Program-made: the position numbers and the translations under genes
The notes under the pieces: generated by a model
The model's input: only the letters and a program-made list of their open reading frames with translations
What the model was told of the DNA's origin: nothing
The model's database searches: none
Shown: piece by piece, positions 53,936 to 64,000 of the stretch
How positions within the stretch are numbered: the stretch's first letter is position 1
Layout: every line of letters begins with the position of its first letter
DNA from: Meghimatium bilineatum
Taxonomy: Eukaryota; Mollusca; Gastropoda; Stylommatophora; Philomycidae
Reading direction: 5' to 3'
Length of the DNA: 64,000 bases
Assembly: GCA_034231615.1 (NCBI GenBank)
Contig: CM067298.1
Location: forward strand, 34,788,127 to 34,852,126

Positions 53936-54774
53936 ACAAACTTCTTTATAATTATAATCTGATACAATTTATTAGCACTCTTTGATGCTGAAGTTTTATT
54001 ATAATGTAGCGGAAAATTACTGTTGGTGTGGTCACAGACTGTGGTGCAGAATCTTTATATAGAACAAAATGACTCAGTCCTGTTTGTTTTTCGGTGTTAT
54101 TTAGATCATTTACATTTACATCATTGCTGCTTGTAAATAAAGATGTCTGTACATTTAGATGGGTCAACATTATCAGCATTACTGTTCAGCCATTTGAACA
54201 GCAATGGCAATCAGGTGAGAGGGAAAAAAGACTCGATCTATGAGTCATGACTACTATGATCTATCACTGGCCTAGGCTAGTAAATAAAACTAAAAGTAAG
54301 ACGTGATGAGTGAAACCCCAACTTACAAACTTTACAACATAGAAGCTAGGCCTAATTTGTAGTCTAACCACTTTATTTACGATTTGAATTTTGGTTTAAT
54401 AATTTATTATGTTATAGTTCCATGTGATTTTTTTTCATGATAAATAAAAATATTTAATAATTTTTAAAGTGAGTAGCACAGATTCTTTTTTCACAAGAGT
54501 TGACCCGACCGACTGAATCGTTAGACTTCTAATCTTAATTTTATGACCTATTGTTTTCAACAAACTTGTAAATGATGAATGTGGATAATTGTGATTCATA
54601 TTATTTATAGGCCATAATGTGTTATTGCTATATCTATTCTACAGCCTACATTAATGTAGGCCTATGGTCATGGATGATAATGAACACTCAGAAGAACAGC
54701 TAGAAGTGGAACACAATTGATGCCTCTGTGGATATACCTATAGATTAAGAATAGGAATTTTCATATCATGTCAT
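53936..54774. other. No recognisable feature
   Basis: About 840 bp, AT-rich; nothing was recognised. Confidence 0.5.
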
Positions 54775-56280
54775 ATGTAAAGAGAAGAAAACAAAGAGGT
54801 TCTGACAACACTGCATAAAAAGAACTAGTCTTATTAAAAACATTAAAAATGAAAGATATAAAATATTTTGGACATATTAAAAGACATTACACTTTGTTGA
54901 AGACATTACTTGAGAGTAGAGTCGATCAAGAGGCAGACAGAGATACATATGGGAGAGAAACAACATAGAATGGACAAGTTACAAACTGACAGAGTGCACT
55001 AACAAGACGGCAGCATTTGTGCTATGCAGTGTGAGCAGAGGTTGTTATTTATTTTTTACCAGAGTCTGGTTGTGGCTGTGGTGGAATATGCACTGGCAAT
55101 TCTGACTCTTAGCCAAACTCAGATCGAAAGACTGGATAGAATCCAGACAATGCACATCATTCTTTGGTGCACAAGAGACACATCGATAAGAGCTATATGG
55201 TACCTACATGGCTGTCCTACAGAAGAGCACAAATTACAATATTACTGTGTACAGGTGTACCTTCAGATACATGCAGATAAGGAACATCCATTGCATTCCG
55301 AAATACAGAAAGTTAAAGGTAGCAGACTTAAGAGAGGGAAGTTGTGGATGGGATGTGCTGAGGATGTCATACAAAGTGTGTGCAGATTGCATGTGGCAGC
55401 ATGTGTGGAATGGATATGTCTACCCACAGATTTCAAAACTTGTTTGATAGTAGTAATAACACTTAGCAGGGAATACAGAGAATGGTGTCTCACGGTTGTG
55501 GAGCAAGAGGTGCAGGCTTTGTTCAGTGAGAATGCCAAAGAGGGGGATGTGATTATATACATTGATGGATCTGTGATTAGACATATTCGCAGTGCTTGGG
55601 CCTTTACAGCTCAGTGCACAGGTAAAACTGTCAGGGAGGAGAGTGGGACTTTTGCTGTGACTATGAATAGCATGACCATAGAGATTATGGTGGTGACCAG
55701 GGCATTTGAGTGGATAAGCACACAGAAGGTAACACATGTCTGCATCTTGAGTGACTATGAGTATGATTAGGAAGGTACAAGTGGGTCTCGTTTGTGAACA
55801 GTGGATTGAGGCCTTGAGAAAGGCTAGTTTGAAAGGAGCTACATTTATTTTTCGTTCCGGGACATGTGGGTGTTCAAGGCAATGAAAGAGCAGATAAGCT
55901 GGCATCCCGTATGATTGTGGCATGGAGCAATGGATCGAGCTGATGTTTTGAATTCTATAAGAGATATAGCACGCGAGAGTGAGACTAGTGTGGATTATGA
56001 TTCCTTTTCAATGGCCAGGATTAAAGATCAGGGTTTGAAATGCGGTGTTGCTAAAGCGAACATTTTAGAGGGTGCAGAAGAATAATGGTCAAGCAGCAGA
56101 GGACCGGAATTGTCAGCAGAAGTGTAATAGCGGATACACTCAGGGAGAAATTGGAGCAACTGTAGACATGTCCAGTTTGCAGTGATAATGATGTCGAACT
56201 AACTACCAAAGTAAGAGACAGATGTTGAAGGTCTGTTGCAGACAACCTTCAATGCGGAGAAGGAACTTGTTGATTGTGTT
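54775..56280 (+). mobile_element. LINE-L copy split by LINE-F
   Basis: The left part (54775-55003) reads KEVLTTLHKK, KYFGHIKRHYTLLKTLLESR; the right part (56204-56280) resumes with 'aaagtaagagacag' and 'tgttgaaggtctgttgca', the family's C-terminus. The break point lies at ACTAAC (54998-55003 and 56198-56203). Confidence 0.82.
55004..56197 (+). mobile_element. LINE-F, 5'-truncated, nested in LINE-L
   Basis: A clean 248-codon frame (55024-55770): LLFIFYQSLVVAVVEYALAI (RT thumb), HPLHSEIQKVKGSRLKRGKL, VVEQEVQALFSENAKEGDVI, IYIDGSVIRHIRSAWAFTAQ (RNase H, with Ile for Thr before DGS). Frameshifts follow, then a degraded GNERADKLAS-like motif and a QFAVIMM-type end. Target duplication ACTAAC. Confidence 0.9.
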
Positions 56281-56374
56281 ATCCGGTACTTCTAGCTACT
56301 ACTTTTGATATTTCATTTGTATCTTCAAGTTTTGTCTATTTTCAACTAAATTAATAGCTGTCAATCACAGACAA

Positions 56375-57005
56375 TGATGACAACAGTTTCAAACTTGTAT
56401 TGTTGCATCTCTCTGGTGTGTGTGTGAAGATAAATGAAAAGTCCAATCCTGACATAGAATCCCCATCAACATTTAGGACACATATCAGAATTGGGCGTCT
56501 GTGTGTTTGTTGTTCTGTCTTTTTGGGCAGCACATTTTCTCCATGCCTCTGAGATTTAATGCTTCTCAGTGATGCAAGTACCTTTGCTGGTGTTGCTGTG
56601 CCCCACTGGCCAATTCTAAGTGACAGACTCCCAGGATATAATGTCAGTGTTGAAACTCTTTAGAGATACTTTGAGACAGTCCATGAAATCTTTCCTCTGC
56701 CAACCTTCCAGTCGTTTTCATCTTGAGTACCTCACCATACATCAGCTGTGTTGATCAGGCATTTGCACATGTCCATCCTAACTAAATTGGGCCTTCTTCA
56801 GCATTGTATGAATGCTTGGGATGTTGGCTCTAGTGAAGAAATCAGTACCAGGTACTTTGTCTTACCACTTTATCCTGAGAAGTTTGTTGATGCAGCATGT
56901 GTGAAAGTGATTTAACTCTCTGGCATGTCTGCTGTACACTGTCCAGGTCTCACAAGCATATAGCATTACATCACTGGTTATCACAGCATGTAGTATATTG
57001 GGATA
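56375..57005 (-). mobile_element. LINE-C copy, degraded
   Basis: Minus strand: MLYACETWTVYSRHARELNH, DKVPGTDFFTRANIPSIHTM, KDFMDCLKVSLKSFNTD and a final CPKC...GFYVRIGLFIYLHTHT finger. It parallels 15687-16382 with many substitutions and a few stops. Confidence 0.88.
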
Positions 57006-57742
57006 TGAACAGATATATGTAAATTTATTAAAGTTAAAGTGTCACCAATAGTAATCATGACATACTAAGCACTAACAATGAGACACAAAGACAGATGACA
57101 TTTTTACTAAAAAGTCATCATTTGGACAAACAGAACATGTAAACAACAATGAACCAACATGGGGAAAAATGATGGAGAGGAGAGACGGCAAATAAAGTAT
57201 GGGTTAAGGAGATGTTTGAACATCATACATGTTAATGTTACACAAAGAATGAATGTAGGTCAATCTTAAAAAGAAGAGAAGGAAGATTTATGAACTGTGA
57301 AAGCATAATGACTAATCCATAATTAACTGTGATCAAAGTCAATTGGGGAAAGAGGAAGACAAGACCCAAATGAATAGTTTTCATAGCCTTAAAGGCTGCA
57401 AAATCATGCTTAGGCCTACATGTAGTGTTTGCTTAAAATGTTTGCAATGTTGAATACAATTAAGAGTTATTTCAAGATGATAAAACCTATCATAACTTTC
57501 AGTGTTTTGCCATGCTGGAATATTCAAATCACAATGTTTCAAGAGTTGACTCAGACAGAAATGGGTACTAGATAAGGTTTGGGTTGCTGGCAATCACAAA
57601 ATTAACCGAACACTGTATTCACCATATGCTTTGATATATGTAAGGGGACTTATATTTTAAACAAATTGTGCCTTTATTAATGGGTATATTAGTTTTGTAC
57701 ATTTTTCTCAAGTATCTTATTTTTATGTTGTGCTGTCCACAG
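57006..57742. other. Intergenic or intronic, no feature
   Basis: Nothing was recognised before the discoidin-like exon at 57743. Confidence 0.5.
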
Positions 57743-57833
57743 TATGGGTTTCTTACAGGAGAGAAAATAGAACATATAGAGGACAAGATAAGTGACTCAC
57801 AGATCCATGCTTATGATGTCAATTCTTATATAT
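57743..57833 (+). CDS. Candidate exon 1 of a discoidin-like domain
   Basis: Acceptor GCTGTCCACAG and donor GTAAGTAATG bracket a 91-bp open frame: YGFLTGEKIEHIEDKISDSQ, then IHAYDVNSYI. The I-x-D-x-x-I-S-D-S-Q-I-x-A order resembles the start of F5/8 type C (discoidin) domains (G-x-I-S/P-D-S-Q-I-x-A-S). It ends in phase 1, matching the exon at 58601. Function of the host protein cannot be told from this piece. Confidence 0.6.
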
Positions 57834-58600
57834 GTAAGTAATGTATTACTTCAAATATGTGAGAGATAGATAATAATAAAACAGAAATAGATTAATGTGT
57901 TTTACCAACTGTAGGCACAACATACCAGCAATGAAGGATAAGAACAGATGAAATACAGAAATTCATTATTACAGAAAACAATAGACAAACAATGGCAAAG
58001 CTACAGAGGAACACTACACAGCCTCTACATTTCCAGCATATTCTGTTGTTCCTGACACTGGAGATTTATCTTTGTAATGTATATGATAAATTTATTGAGT
58101 CTTCTGCGTTCACTCTTAATTTCCTCTCAGAAAACAGTAAAGTAATATGTTGTATGTTCTCTTGTCTGCCACTCATGGGTTAAATACATGTCTTGCCTGT
58201 GGTCACTTCATAGAATAATGTATATGCAACATCAAAATGCACGGAGAAATAATAGCGAACCTGTTAAAACAGAGTAAACATAGATTGAATTGCAACATTA
58301 TTTCTAGGTCTAATCCCACTATTTGTTTGACCTTTATGCAATGGGCAGAGGTAAAAGGTTAACCAATCATATCAATGGTGGTCAGCTTTGCAGGACCACA
58401 GGAGAACTTTTAAGATTTCTAATATCGACTTCTGACAAACTTATGACCTAATGAGCTACCGTGCCAAATTTAATCGGAATCTATCAAGTGTTTTAGATTT
58501 CTATACTGGGCAGACACAACGTAAAGTTTATATATATATTATTCTATTTTGATAACATATTTCTCTGTCATTTTTTTTAAATGAATTATTTTTCTTGAAG
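57834..58600 (+). other. Intron between the two discoidin-like exons
   Basis: 767 bp starting GTAAGTAATG and ending TTTTTCTTGAAG. No repeat was recognised inside. Confidence 0.55.
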
Positions 58601-58704
58601 ATGTGTCATCATTTGTTCCATGGTCAAAGAGTCAGTGTATTTACAATCGAGGGGAGCACATCAGTGATGAATGGTTGCAACGATTTTCTTCTGACAAAGA
58701 ACAC
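58601..58704 (+). CDS. Candidate exon 2 of a discoidin-like domain
   Basis: 104 bp, starting with two bases that complete a Tyr codon from the previous exon, then VSSFVPWSKSQCIYNRG and EHISDEWLQRFSSDKEH, donor CAC/GTAAGTAC. In F5/8C domains an EWLQVDF-type strand occurs at this position, which supports the assignment. Intron phases join without a stop. The downstream exon was not found. Confidence 0.6.
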
Positions 58705-59915
58705 GTAAGTACTTATTTTATTCACATTGCAACATGCGGGGCACATGTTATCAACTAGTCTCAACCATCTTTTTCTGTGTTATCTATTCCTTCTATTTCT
58801 TTCTATGTCTTCCTTCCCATATTTATATTTTAGTCTGTTGTCCAGGTGCTTCTTCCTATTTTGCTTTATATTTTTTATGTTTCCAAAAGCAATGCAATTT
58901 ATCCTTGTCTTTTATATTCTTATTCTATCATCTTTGTCAGTTCTTTCTCTCTCTGTTGTAATGTATCCTCTTAATGTGAATTAAACTCACATTTTTATGC
59001 ACTCTTTCTAAGCAACAAAATTAAGAGTGTTTACATTTAGTTTTTGTACATTTTAATTATTTGCAAACCTACAGTGATGTACTATACATCACAATGTGCA
59101 GAATTGAATGAAATTTTTAGAATATGTGTCTATTGTCTTGTTTGAAGGGTGAAATATGTAGTATATTAGAGGAACATCTCAGATAAAATATAGGCATAAT
59201 GCTAGCAAAACTCTAAAACACAGCAATAGGCCTAAATTGTAAAAAAATACAGACTCAGGAACATGTGGCTATCATCTAAAGTTGGCTGTTTTGTAAAGTG
59301 TATCCATTTTTGCAACTATATAGAATGTTTCATATGTATCTATGCACAAATAAATATTCTGTGATGATGTGAATGTTTGTTGACATATGGTTTTCCTGAG
59401 GACAATTTTTTCACTTTTGTTACCGATAAAATTCAACTTACGATTTTATTTACTCCCAAACTAATATCACAAAATGGCCATCAAATCACAAGGGAAGACC
59501 TTTAGAATTATTGTGATTGGACAAAATACTACAGTATTTTTACAATATCCTTAGGTGAAGACTTTCTTAGCAACATCTACTTCATTATTTTAGAAAAACT
59601 GCAAACGTCTTTTAGGAAGTCGAGCTGCTTTTTAAAAAAAAAACTATCAAACGTCTTTTAAAATGTCGAGCTGTAGGATAAGAGTTAACTGTGAAAAATA
59701 AAAAGAACCAAGTTTATTGATGGGCTGTTTTCTCCAGACATTTTATTAATCCCCAGAAGACTTTCAATCTTTAATTGGTGTGCTATGCTGTCAAAGTCTT
59801 GTACTCAGAAGAACAGGTCAGACATTTATGTCACACTTTGTGTTGATTTCCAAGTTCTGAATTTTTTTACTGGCAACTGGCAGGGAATATTACCGTACCT
59901 GTAGTACTTACCTGT
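58705..59915 (+). other. Presumed intron, no feature
   Basis: About 1.2 kb of AT-rich sequence after the donor at 58705. A 'caaacgtcttttaggaagtcgagctg'-like phrase is repeated imperfectly at 59604 and 59649; nothing else was recognised. Confidence 0.5.
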
Positions 59916-59919
59916 GGTT

Positions 59920-60195
59920 TCTAGGGCATGTGCTGAGAAGAACACAGATTGAACACTTAATAACCACTGGAAAGATCAAGGGGAGAAGAGATAGGGGACA
60001 ACAAAGAGAAAAGTTGCTAGATGGACTTGTATTGTGGCACAGTAGAAGTTCACCAATGAGCTTATTGACAACACAAGAGACAGAGAGTCGTGGAGAAACA
60101 TGATTGTCTACGCCATTTGGTATGGCACTTAATTGATTGCCAGAAAAACTAATGTGGTGGTGTTGAAAGAGTCAAATGCGAAACAGACCTTAATA
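59920..60195 (+). mobile_element. LINE-A2 C-terminal fragment, rearranged
   Basis: The plus strand reads FLGHVLRRTQIEHLITTGKI, KGRRDRGQQREKLLDGL and the C-terminus, very close to 10910-11120. After the end (60143-60190) a piece reading ARKTNVVVLKESNAKQTL follows, which in intact copies lies upstream. Confidence 0.85.
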
Positions 60196-61160
60196 TTTGT
60201 AAACTTTAATGAATGCTTTATGTCTCAGCTTGCCGTATACTTTTTCCCCTCTGAATTTGCTTTTATCACTTTAAGAAGCAATTTGCGCTTGTTATAGGTA
60301 ACACCTGTGAGAGATATATTGACGAGTTTATCCAATTGTTTCTAGATTGAAAGTAGATAAAGAATTGCTATTTCGTATGCTGATATGGCATTTATAATCT
60401 ACCATTTGTTAATATTTAGGTCTTGCGTTCATATACTGTTGACATTAATGTCTCCATCACTACCAGAAATTTCCAGGAAACAGTGGAAGGACTTGATTAA
60501 CCCTTAGTACAGTGCATTAAAATATAATTTATTAATGCCGTAAACAAATTTAACACCAGACTACAAGCTGACCAACCTATTGATGATGTTTTACTTGATT
60601 TCATATTCTTTAGCCAAATTTTATAGGTTGGTACAGCTTTCGGCACAACACGAGTACAAGACCTTCATTGAGAGAAGCAAGCTTGCATAAGAATTTGATG
60701 ACACTAGAGAGATTAAGTGCTCAAGCTGAAGACTTCTTATTCTTTCTCTGCACATCATCATCATCAGCAAATATGTCAATTCACACGTGTAATTATAGTT
60801 TTATGCATACCACAGATGGGTAAGTGAATCTTTTGTTTGATCGTGGGTGGTATATTTTTAATGACTTTGGTGTTCTTGACAAATATTTGGGATCTCTTTC
60901 CAAGGCAACTGAAAAGACTGATGGGTGTGTGAATGTGTGCATGATTAGGCTTTTAGTTTATTCTATAATAAGATCAATTGAAATGGTACAGGTTTTTTAA
61001 AATCAGTATTTTGAAGAATTTGTAGCTCTTTTCTTGAATTTCATTTTTATTTTGTCAGGAGGGTGACCTTATAGTGGTGCTCTTGTGAGTGTCTCAGAAA
61101 ATATAAGAAATACTTTTTTCTCAGTTTGTAGATACGATAATAGATATGACTTCATGGAGA
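60196..61160. other. No recognisable feature
   Basis: About 960 bp of AT-rich DNA; nothing was recognised. Confidence 0.5.
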
Positions 61161-61164
61161 AAAG

Positions 61165-61435
61165 GGATAAATACTCAAACTCTTGCAGGTTAGCAAAATG
61201 TAATCCAGAAAACGGAATGCATTATGTCATGGTTTACAGTTTGGCAGTGATATCTGCACCTTTCGGTCAGACACACTGGACTTAGCATCGCTTTTGGGTC
61301 ACTTTGATCCTCTTTGGGATGGAACAGCCAATTTCACCTTACTTACTTTTAGTCGCCTTGGCCTTGTATATGGATGTAGCATGACATCAATTGTGTTGCT
61401 ATTCTTACTCCCATTTCGGAACCAGTTAACTCACA
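61165..61435 (-). mobile_element. SINE-B copy
   Basis: On plus: 'caaactcttgcaggttagca', 'atggtttacagtttggcagt', 'gatatctgcacctttcggtc', 'gggtcactttgatc', 'gggatggaacagcc' and 'ctattcttactcccatt'. The GAA-tail end is lost. Confidence 0.82.
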
Positions 61436-61948
61436 GGTGATCTTTAGTATAAAATGTTATTCTCCATTTTGCTCTTTTAAAAAAATGTGAGAGTGTTTGA
61501 ACCCCTTTTCCTCTTATATGCAGCTTTGCTTAAAGGTTAGCATCATCTTCATTTAAAGCTTTTATTAAATTCCTGGAGTTTTCCAGTAGTGCTTTCTAGG
61601 TTGAGTTGTGGTATTCTCATTTCAGCTCCTCAATAATTGAATGCAGAGGTTGTAGTTCATCTTTATATAAGTTGTTGGTTTGTTTGTTTGTGGAGTTGGT
61701 TGTTGGGTTCTATTCTCTGGTTTTGGCAGTATATAATATTTTTATTGAAGCCAAGCAGGATAGATTTCTGTTACTAAGTATGTTGACTCAAATTGTGAGA
61801 TGAATTGATGCCACCTGGACTGACCAGGATAAAATCTTATCTGATACTTGCTGATTTTGTCGATAATTACCGTTTCCAGTTCATATTATTCATGCTGCAT
61901 CTGAAGATACCATGTTTCTGTTTATATGTTATTTATGTTTTACTATAC
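61436..61948. other. No recognisable feature
   Basis: About 500 bp; short unassigned frames only. Confidence 0.5.
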
Positions 61949-62020
61949 AGCTGCAATAGCTCAGTTGTTAGTGAACTCACTTTCTGTTTGGGTGATCCAA
62001 GGTTAAATTTCCAATTCTAC
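61949..62020 (+). mobile_element. Degenerate tRNA-like sequence
   Basis: 'atagctcagttgttagtga' is a good A-box (D-arm) and 'aaggttaaatttccaa' a diverged B-box (TpsiC arm) 45 bases on. The acceptor stem does not pair well, so this is a tRNA pseudogene or SINE head, not a functional tRNA. Confidence 0.5.
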
Positions 62021-62025
62021 TGGAA

Positions 62026-63745
62026 ATTCTAGTAGATGAAGTAAAAGAGGCGGCAGTATGAACATTGAAAGGAAGGGAATACTTTCTGTAGATTCCAGCA
62101 GAACTCTTGAAATATGGAGGAATAAATGTGGTAAATACTATGACTAAAATTTGCCAGAAAATATGGAGTACAAAACAATAGTCCGCTGAATGGACACAAT
62201 CACTAATAATACTCATTCCCAAGAAAAGAAATTTGAAAGTGTAAGAATTATAGAACCATTTGACTTAGAACGCACCCAAGTAAAATGAAGTTCAAAATGC
62301 CCCTTAACACGTCAGAAGAACAAGCGGGCTTCAGAGAAAACAGAAGCACTGCATAGCAAATCGTTAACATCAGAATATTAATTGAAAACATACTCAGCAT
62401 CAACGTGATCTTTACCACAGTTTCATTGATTTTCCAAAGACCTTTGACCATATCCACTTGAATTTACTTGTATAAGCTATTATTTGAAGCAACATTGTCC
62501 TGTCTCTATGTTATTTATGTTTACAAGTAAGCCTATTGGCCCTTGTAGTATGAATACAGATGTTCTATATTTATAGTCCTGAGGATACTACAATACTTGT
62601 ACGGGATGTTCATTTTACAGAAAATCCCTATTTACTTGAATTGCAAGGCGATTCGGTGTCGCTAAAATGGATCTGGTTCATTTCCCGTTAGCCACAAGAA
62701 TTTTACCATATCTGGCAAGATGGTCTCTGGAACATATGAGACAATTTAATTTTGACACCACCATTATAGACGTTGAATCACTTTATAGAAATGCAAGTAG
62801 TGCTGTCTTATCAAATAATACAATTGGTGAGTTCTCTAAAACAATCGTGGGAGTTTGGTAGGGATGCATAATGTCTCCAGTATTTTTCAACATATACATA
62901 GAGCACATAATACAGAAGACCCTTCTGGATTACAAGATATCTATATTGATGGAGGTCACCTTATCTGCAATTTGCACTTTGTTGATGATATTTATCTTAT
63001 AGCTGGGCTAGAACAAGAACTGAAAGAGTTAACAGCGAAGGTGAAAAATGTTACCAGCAAGTATAGAGTGGTAATCAACACAGAAAAGAGCAAGATTTTG
63101 GTTAACTGCACAGAAGCACAGACCAACATCATGATTAATGGGTAAAATCTGAGTAGGTGAATACTTTCAGATACCTCTGATCCAGCATATGCAGCAATGG
63201 AAAATACAAAGTAGAATTAAAGATAGAACTGGAGATGTCTTTCACTTCTATGCCAATGCTAAATTTAATGTGGAAAAGCATCAGTGTTAGAATGAAAATA
63301 AAACTTAATAACTCACTAGTGCTTTATATTGGGCTATATTGTTATGAGGGTTGGACACTCACAGACATGGATAGATGATTGCTGTCCTTTGAATACAAAT
63401 CTTACATATGAATTCTATGTATCTTCTATAAAGAGCATAAGAGAAATGTGTATATAAGAAATAAAATAGAGACACTTGCAGGTCCACAAGAACCATTACT
63501 TTCAATAGTGAAATGTAAAAAAATTGCATAATTTGGACATTTATGCCAACATGATTCCTTGTCAAAAAGTTGGAAGAAGAGGGGAACAAAGAATAGCATA
63601 TACAGACAACATCAAGGACTGGACAGGTCAAGATTTTTTGTCACTCGTCTGCACCATTGAAGATAGAAATTGCAGAACTCTGTTGTGTGATGATTCATCA
63701 AATGTAGTACCTCAACGACCCTGGCGGATCATGGGTTTATAGATT
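62026..63745 (+). mobile_element. LINE-B copy split by SINE-C
   Basis: The left part (62026-62454) has EIWRNKCGKYYD, NTHSQEKKFESVRIIE and after frameshifts EQAGFRENRSTA and FIDFPKTFDH (RT motif A region). The right part (62705-63745) has MRQFNFDTTIIDVESLYRNA, CIMSPVFFNIYIEHIIQKT (motif B'), LHFVDDIYLIAGLEQELKEL (FVDD for FADD), INTEKSKILVN and a degraded C-terminus up to 'ccctggcggatcatgg'. It is the longest LINE-B in the window. Confidence 0.9.
62455..62704 (+). mobile_element. SINE-C, 250 bp, with 8-bp TSD
   Basis: ACCATATC at 62447-62454 and 62705-62712 flanks this insertion, and the LINE-B frame resumes correctly across it. It contains 'aatacttgtacgggatgttc' and a B-box-like 'ctggttcatttcccgtta' close to the 3' end, then an AAGAATTTT tail. 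Confidence 0.9.
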
Positions 63746-64000
63746 TTTAAAAAAATCACTAACGACTCCTAGGCCGACCCAGCTTAAGGAAATGAGTACT
63801 ATATCTTCTGAGAAAGTAAAGGAGGTGGCCTTAATTCTGACCTACTTCATTCCCAGGTATGTCATTGGTCAATGAAAAACACTGGCCTAACATTGTATTG
63901 CCAATATGCTTCAGTGGTGTGAAAAAATGAAAACTTTTTCTTTCTTTTTTTAACCTTACAGCATCAAGAATTAGTGGTCTGTACTAATTTCATTGTTTAT

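Noticed and set aside
61949..62020. Functional tRNA gene
   Set aside because: The B-box is diverged and the acceptor stem does not pair; better read as a pseudogene or SINE head.

Overview
This window is animal nuclear DNA: AT-rich, intron-bearing and packed with interspersed repeats. The host gene signal is a metazoan hexokinase on the minus strand. The repeat load (several LINE families, SINEs, foldback elements, TA microsatellites) fits a lophotrochozoan, most likely a gastropod mollusc of planorbid-snail type. That placement is inference; no taxon-diagnostic gene is present. Family names used here (LINE-A, A2, B, C, E, F, G, H, I, L; SINE-A to D) are local labels.

Host genes. Six hexokinase exons are read with matching splice phases on the minus strand: 19170-19332, 17449-17538, 14644-14859, 11201-11303, 5936-6015 and 2048-2160. 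They run from the start of the large N-terminal homology to the NTEWGAFG motif; the 3' part lies beyond the left edge. One short exon expected between 17449 and 14859 was not found. Two possible alternative 5' exons (35192-35347 and 47349-47473) both end in phase 0 like the acceptor at 19332, so intron 1 may be 16-28 kb. On the plus strand at 57743-57833 and 58601-58704 a pair of phase-compatible exons encodes a discoidin (F5/8C)-like segment of another gene.

Mobile DNA, left to right. 0-9 kb: LINE-A, LINE-C and LINE-L pieces and SINE-A/B copies around hexokinase exons. 9-19 kb: LINE-A2, B, L, E, C and F copies, and a degenerate ~67-bp tandem array split by a tRNA-derived SINE. 19-25 kb: a 44-bp minisatellite, a hAT-type MITE with 8-bp target duplication, SINE-B copies, LINE-A2, G and F. 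27-35 kb: SINEs, LINE-H, LINE-E, foldback DNA. 36-39 kb: a DDE transposase relic and a MITE carrying its 3' end. 38.9-43.0 kb: a full-length LINE-I with an 11-bp target-site duplication, a long endonuclease-RT-RNase H frame and an HDV-like ribozyme fold starting at its first base. 45.3-47.0 kb: a second LINE-I copy dominated by A-to-G changes on the sense strand. 47-57 kb: nested LINE-B/C and LINE-L/F, a 418-bp palindrome, more LINE-I and LINE-F. 57-64 kb: discoidin-like exons, sparse repeats, and a LINE-B copy interrupted by SINE-C.

The most striking observations are the A-to-G hypermutated LINE-I copy (29 of 36 mismatches in a 120-bp hand alignment are A to G, one is G to A), which looks like a genomic imprint of ADAR-type RNA editing on a retrotransposon; the HDV-like ribozyme at the LINE-I 5' terminus; an in-frame TAG followed by a stem-loop before the LINE-I long frame; and SINE-A, which shares a hairpin with the LINE-I 5' UTR and a GAA-repeat tail with its 3' end.
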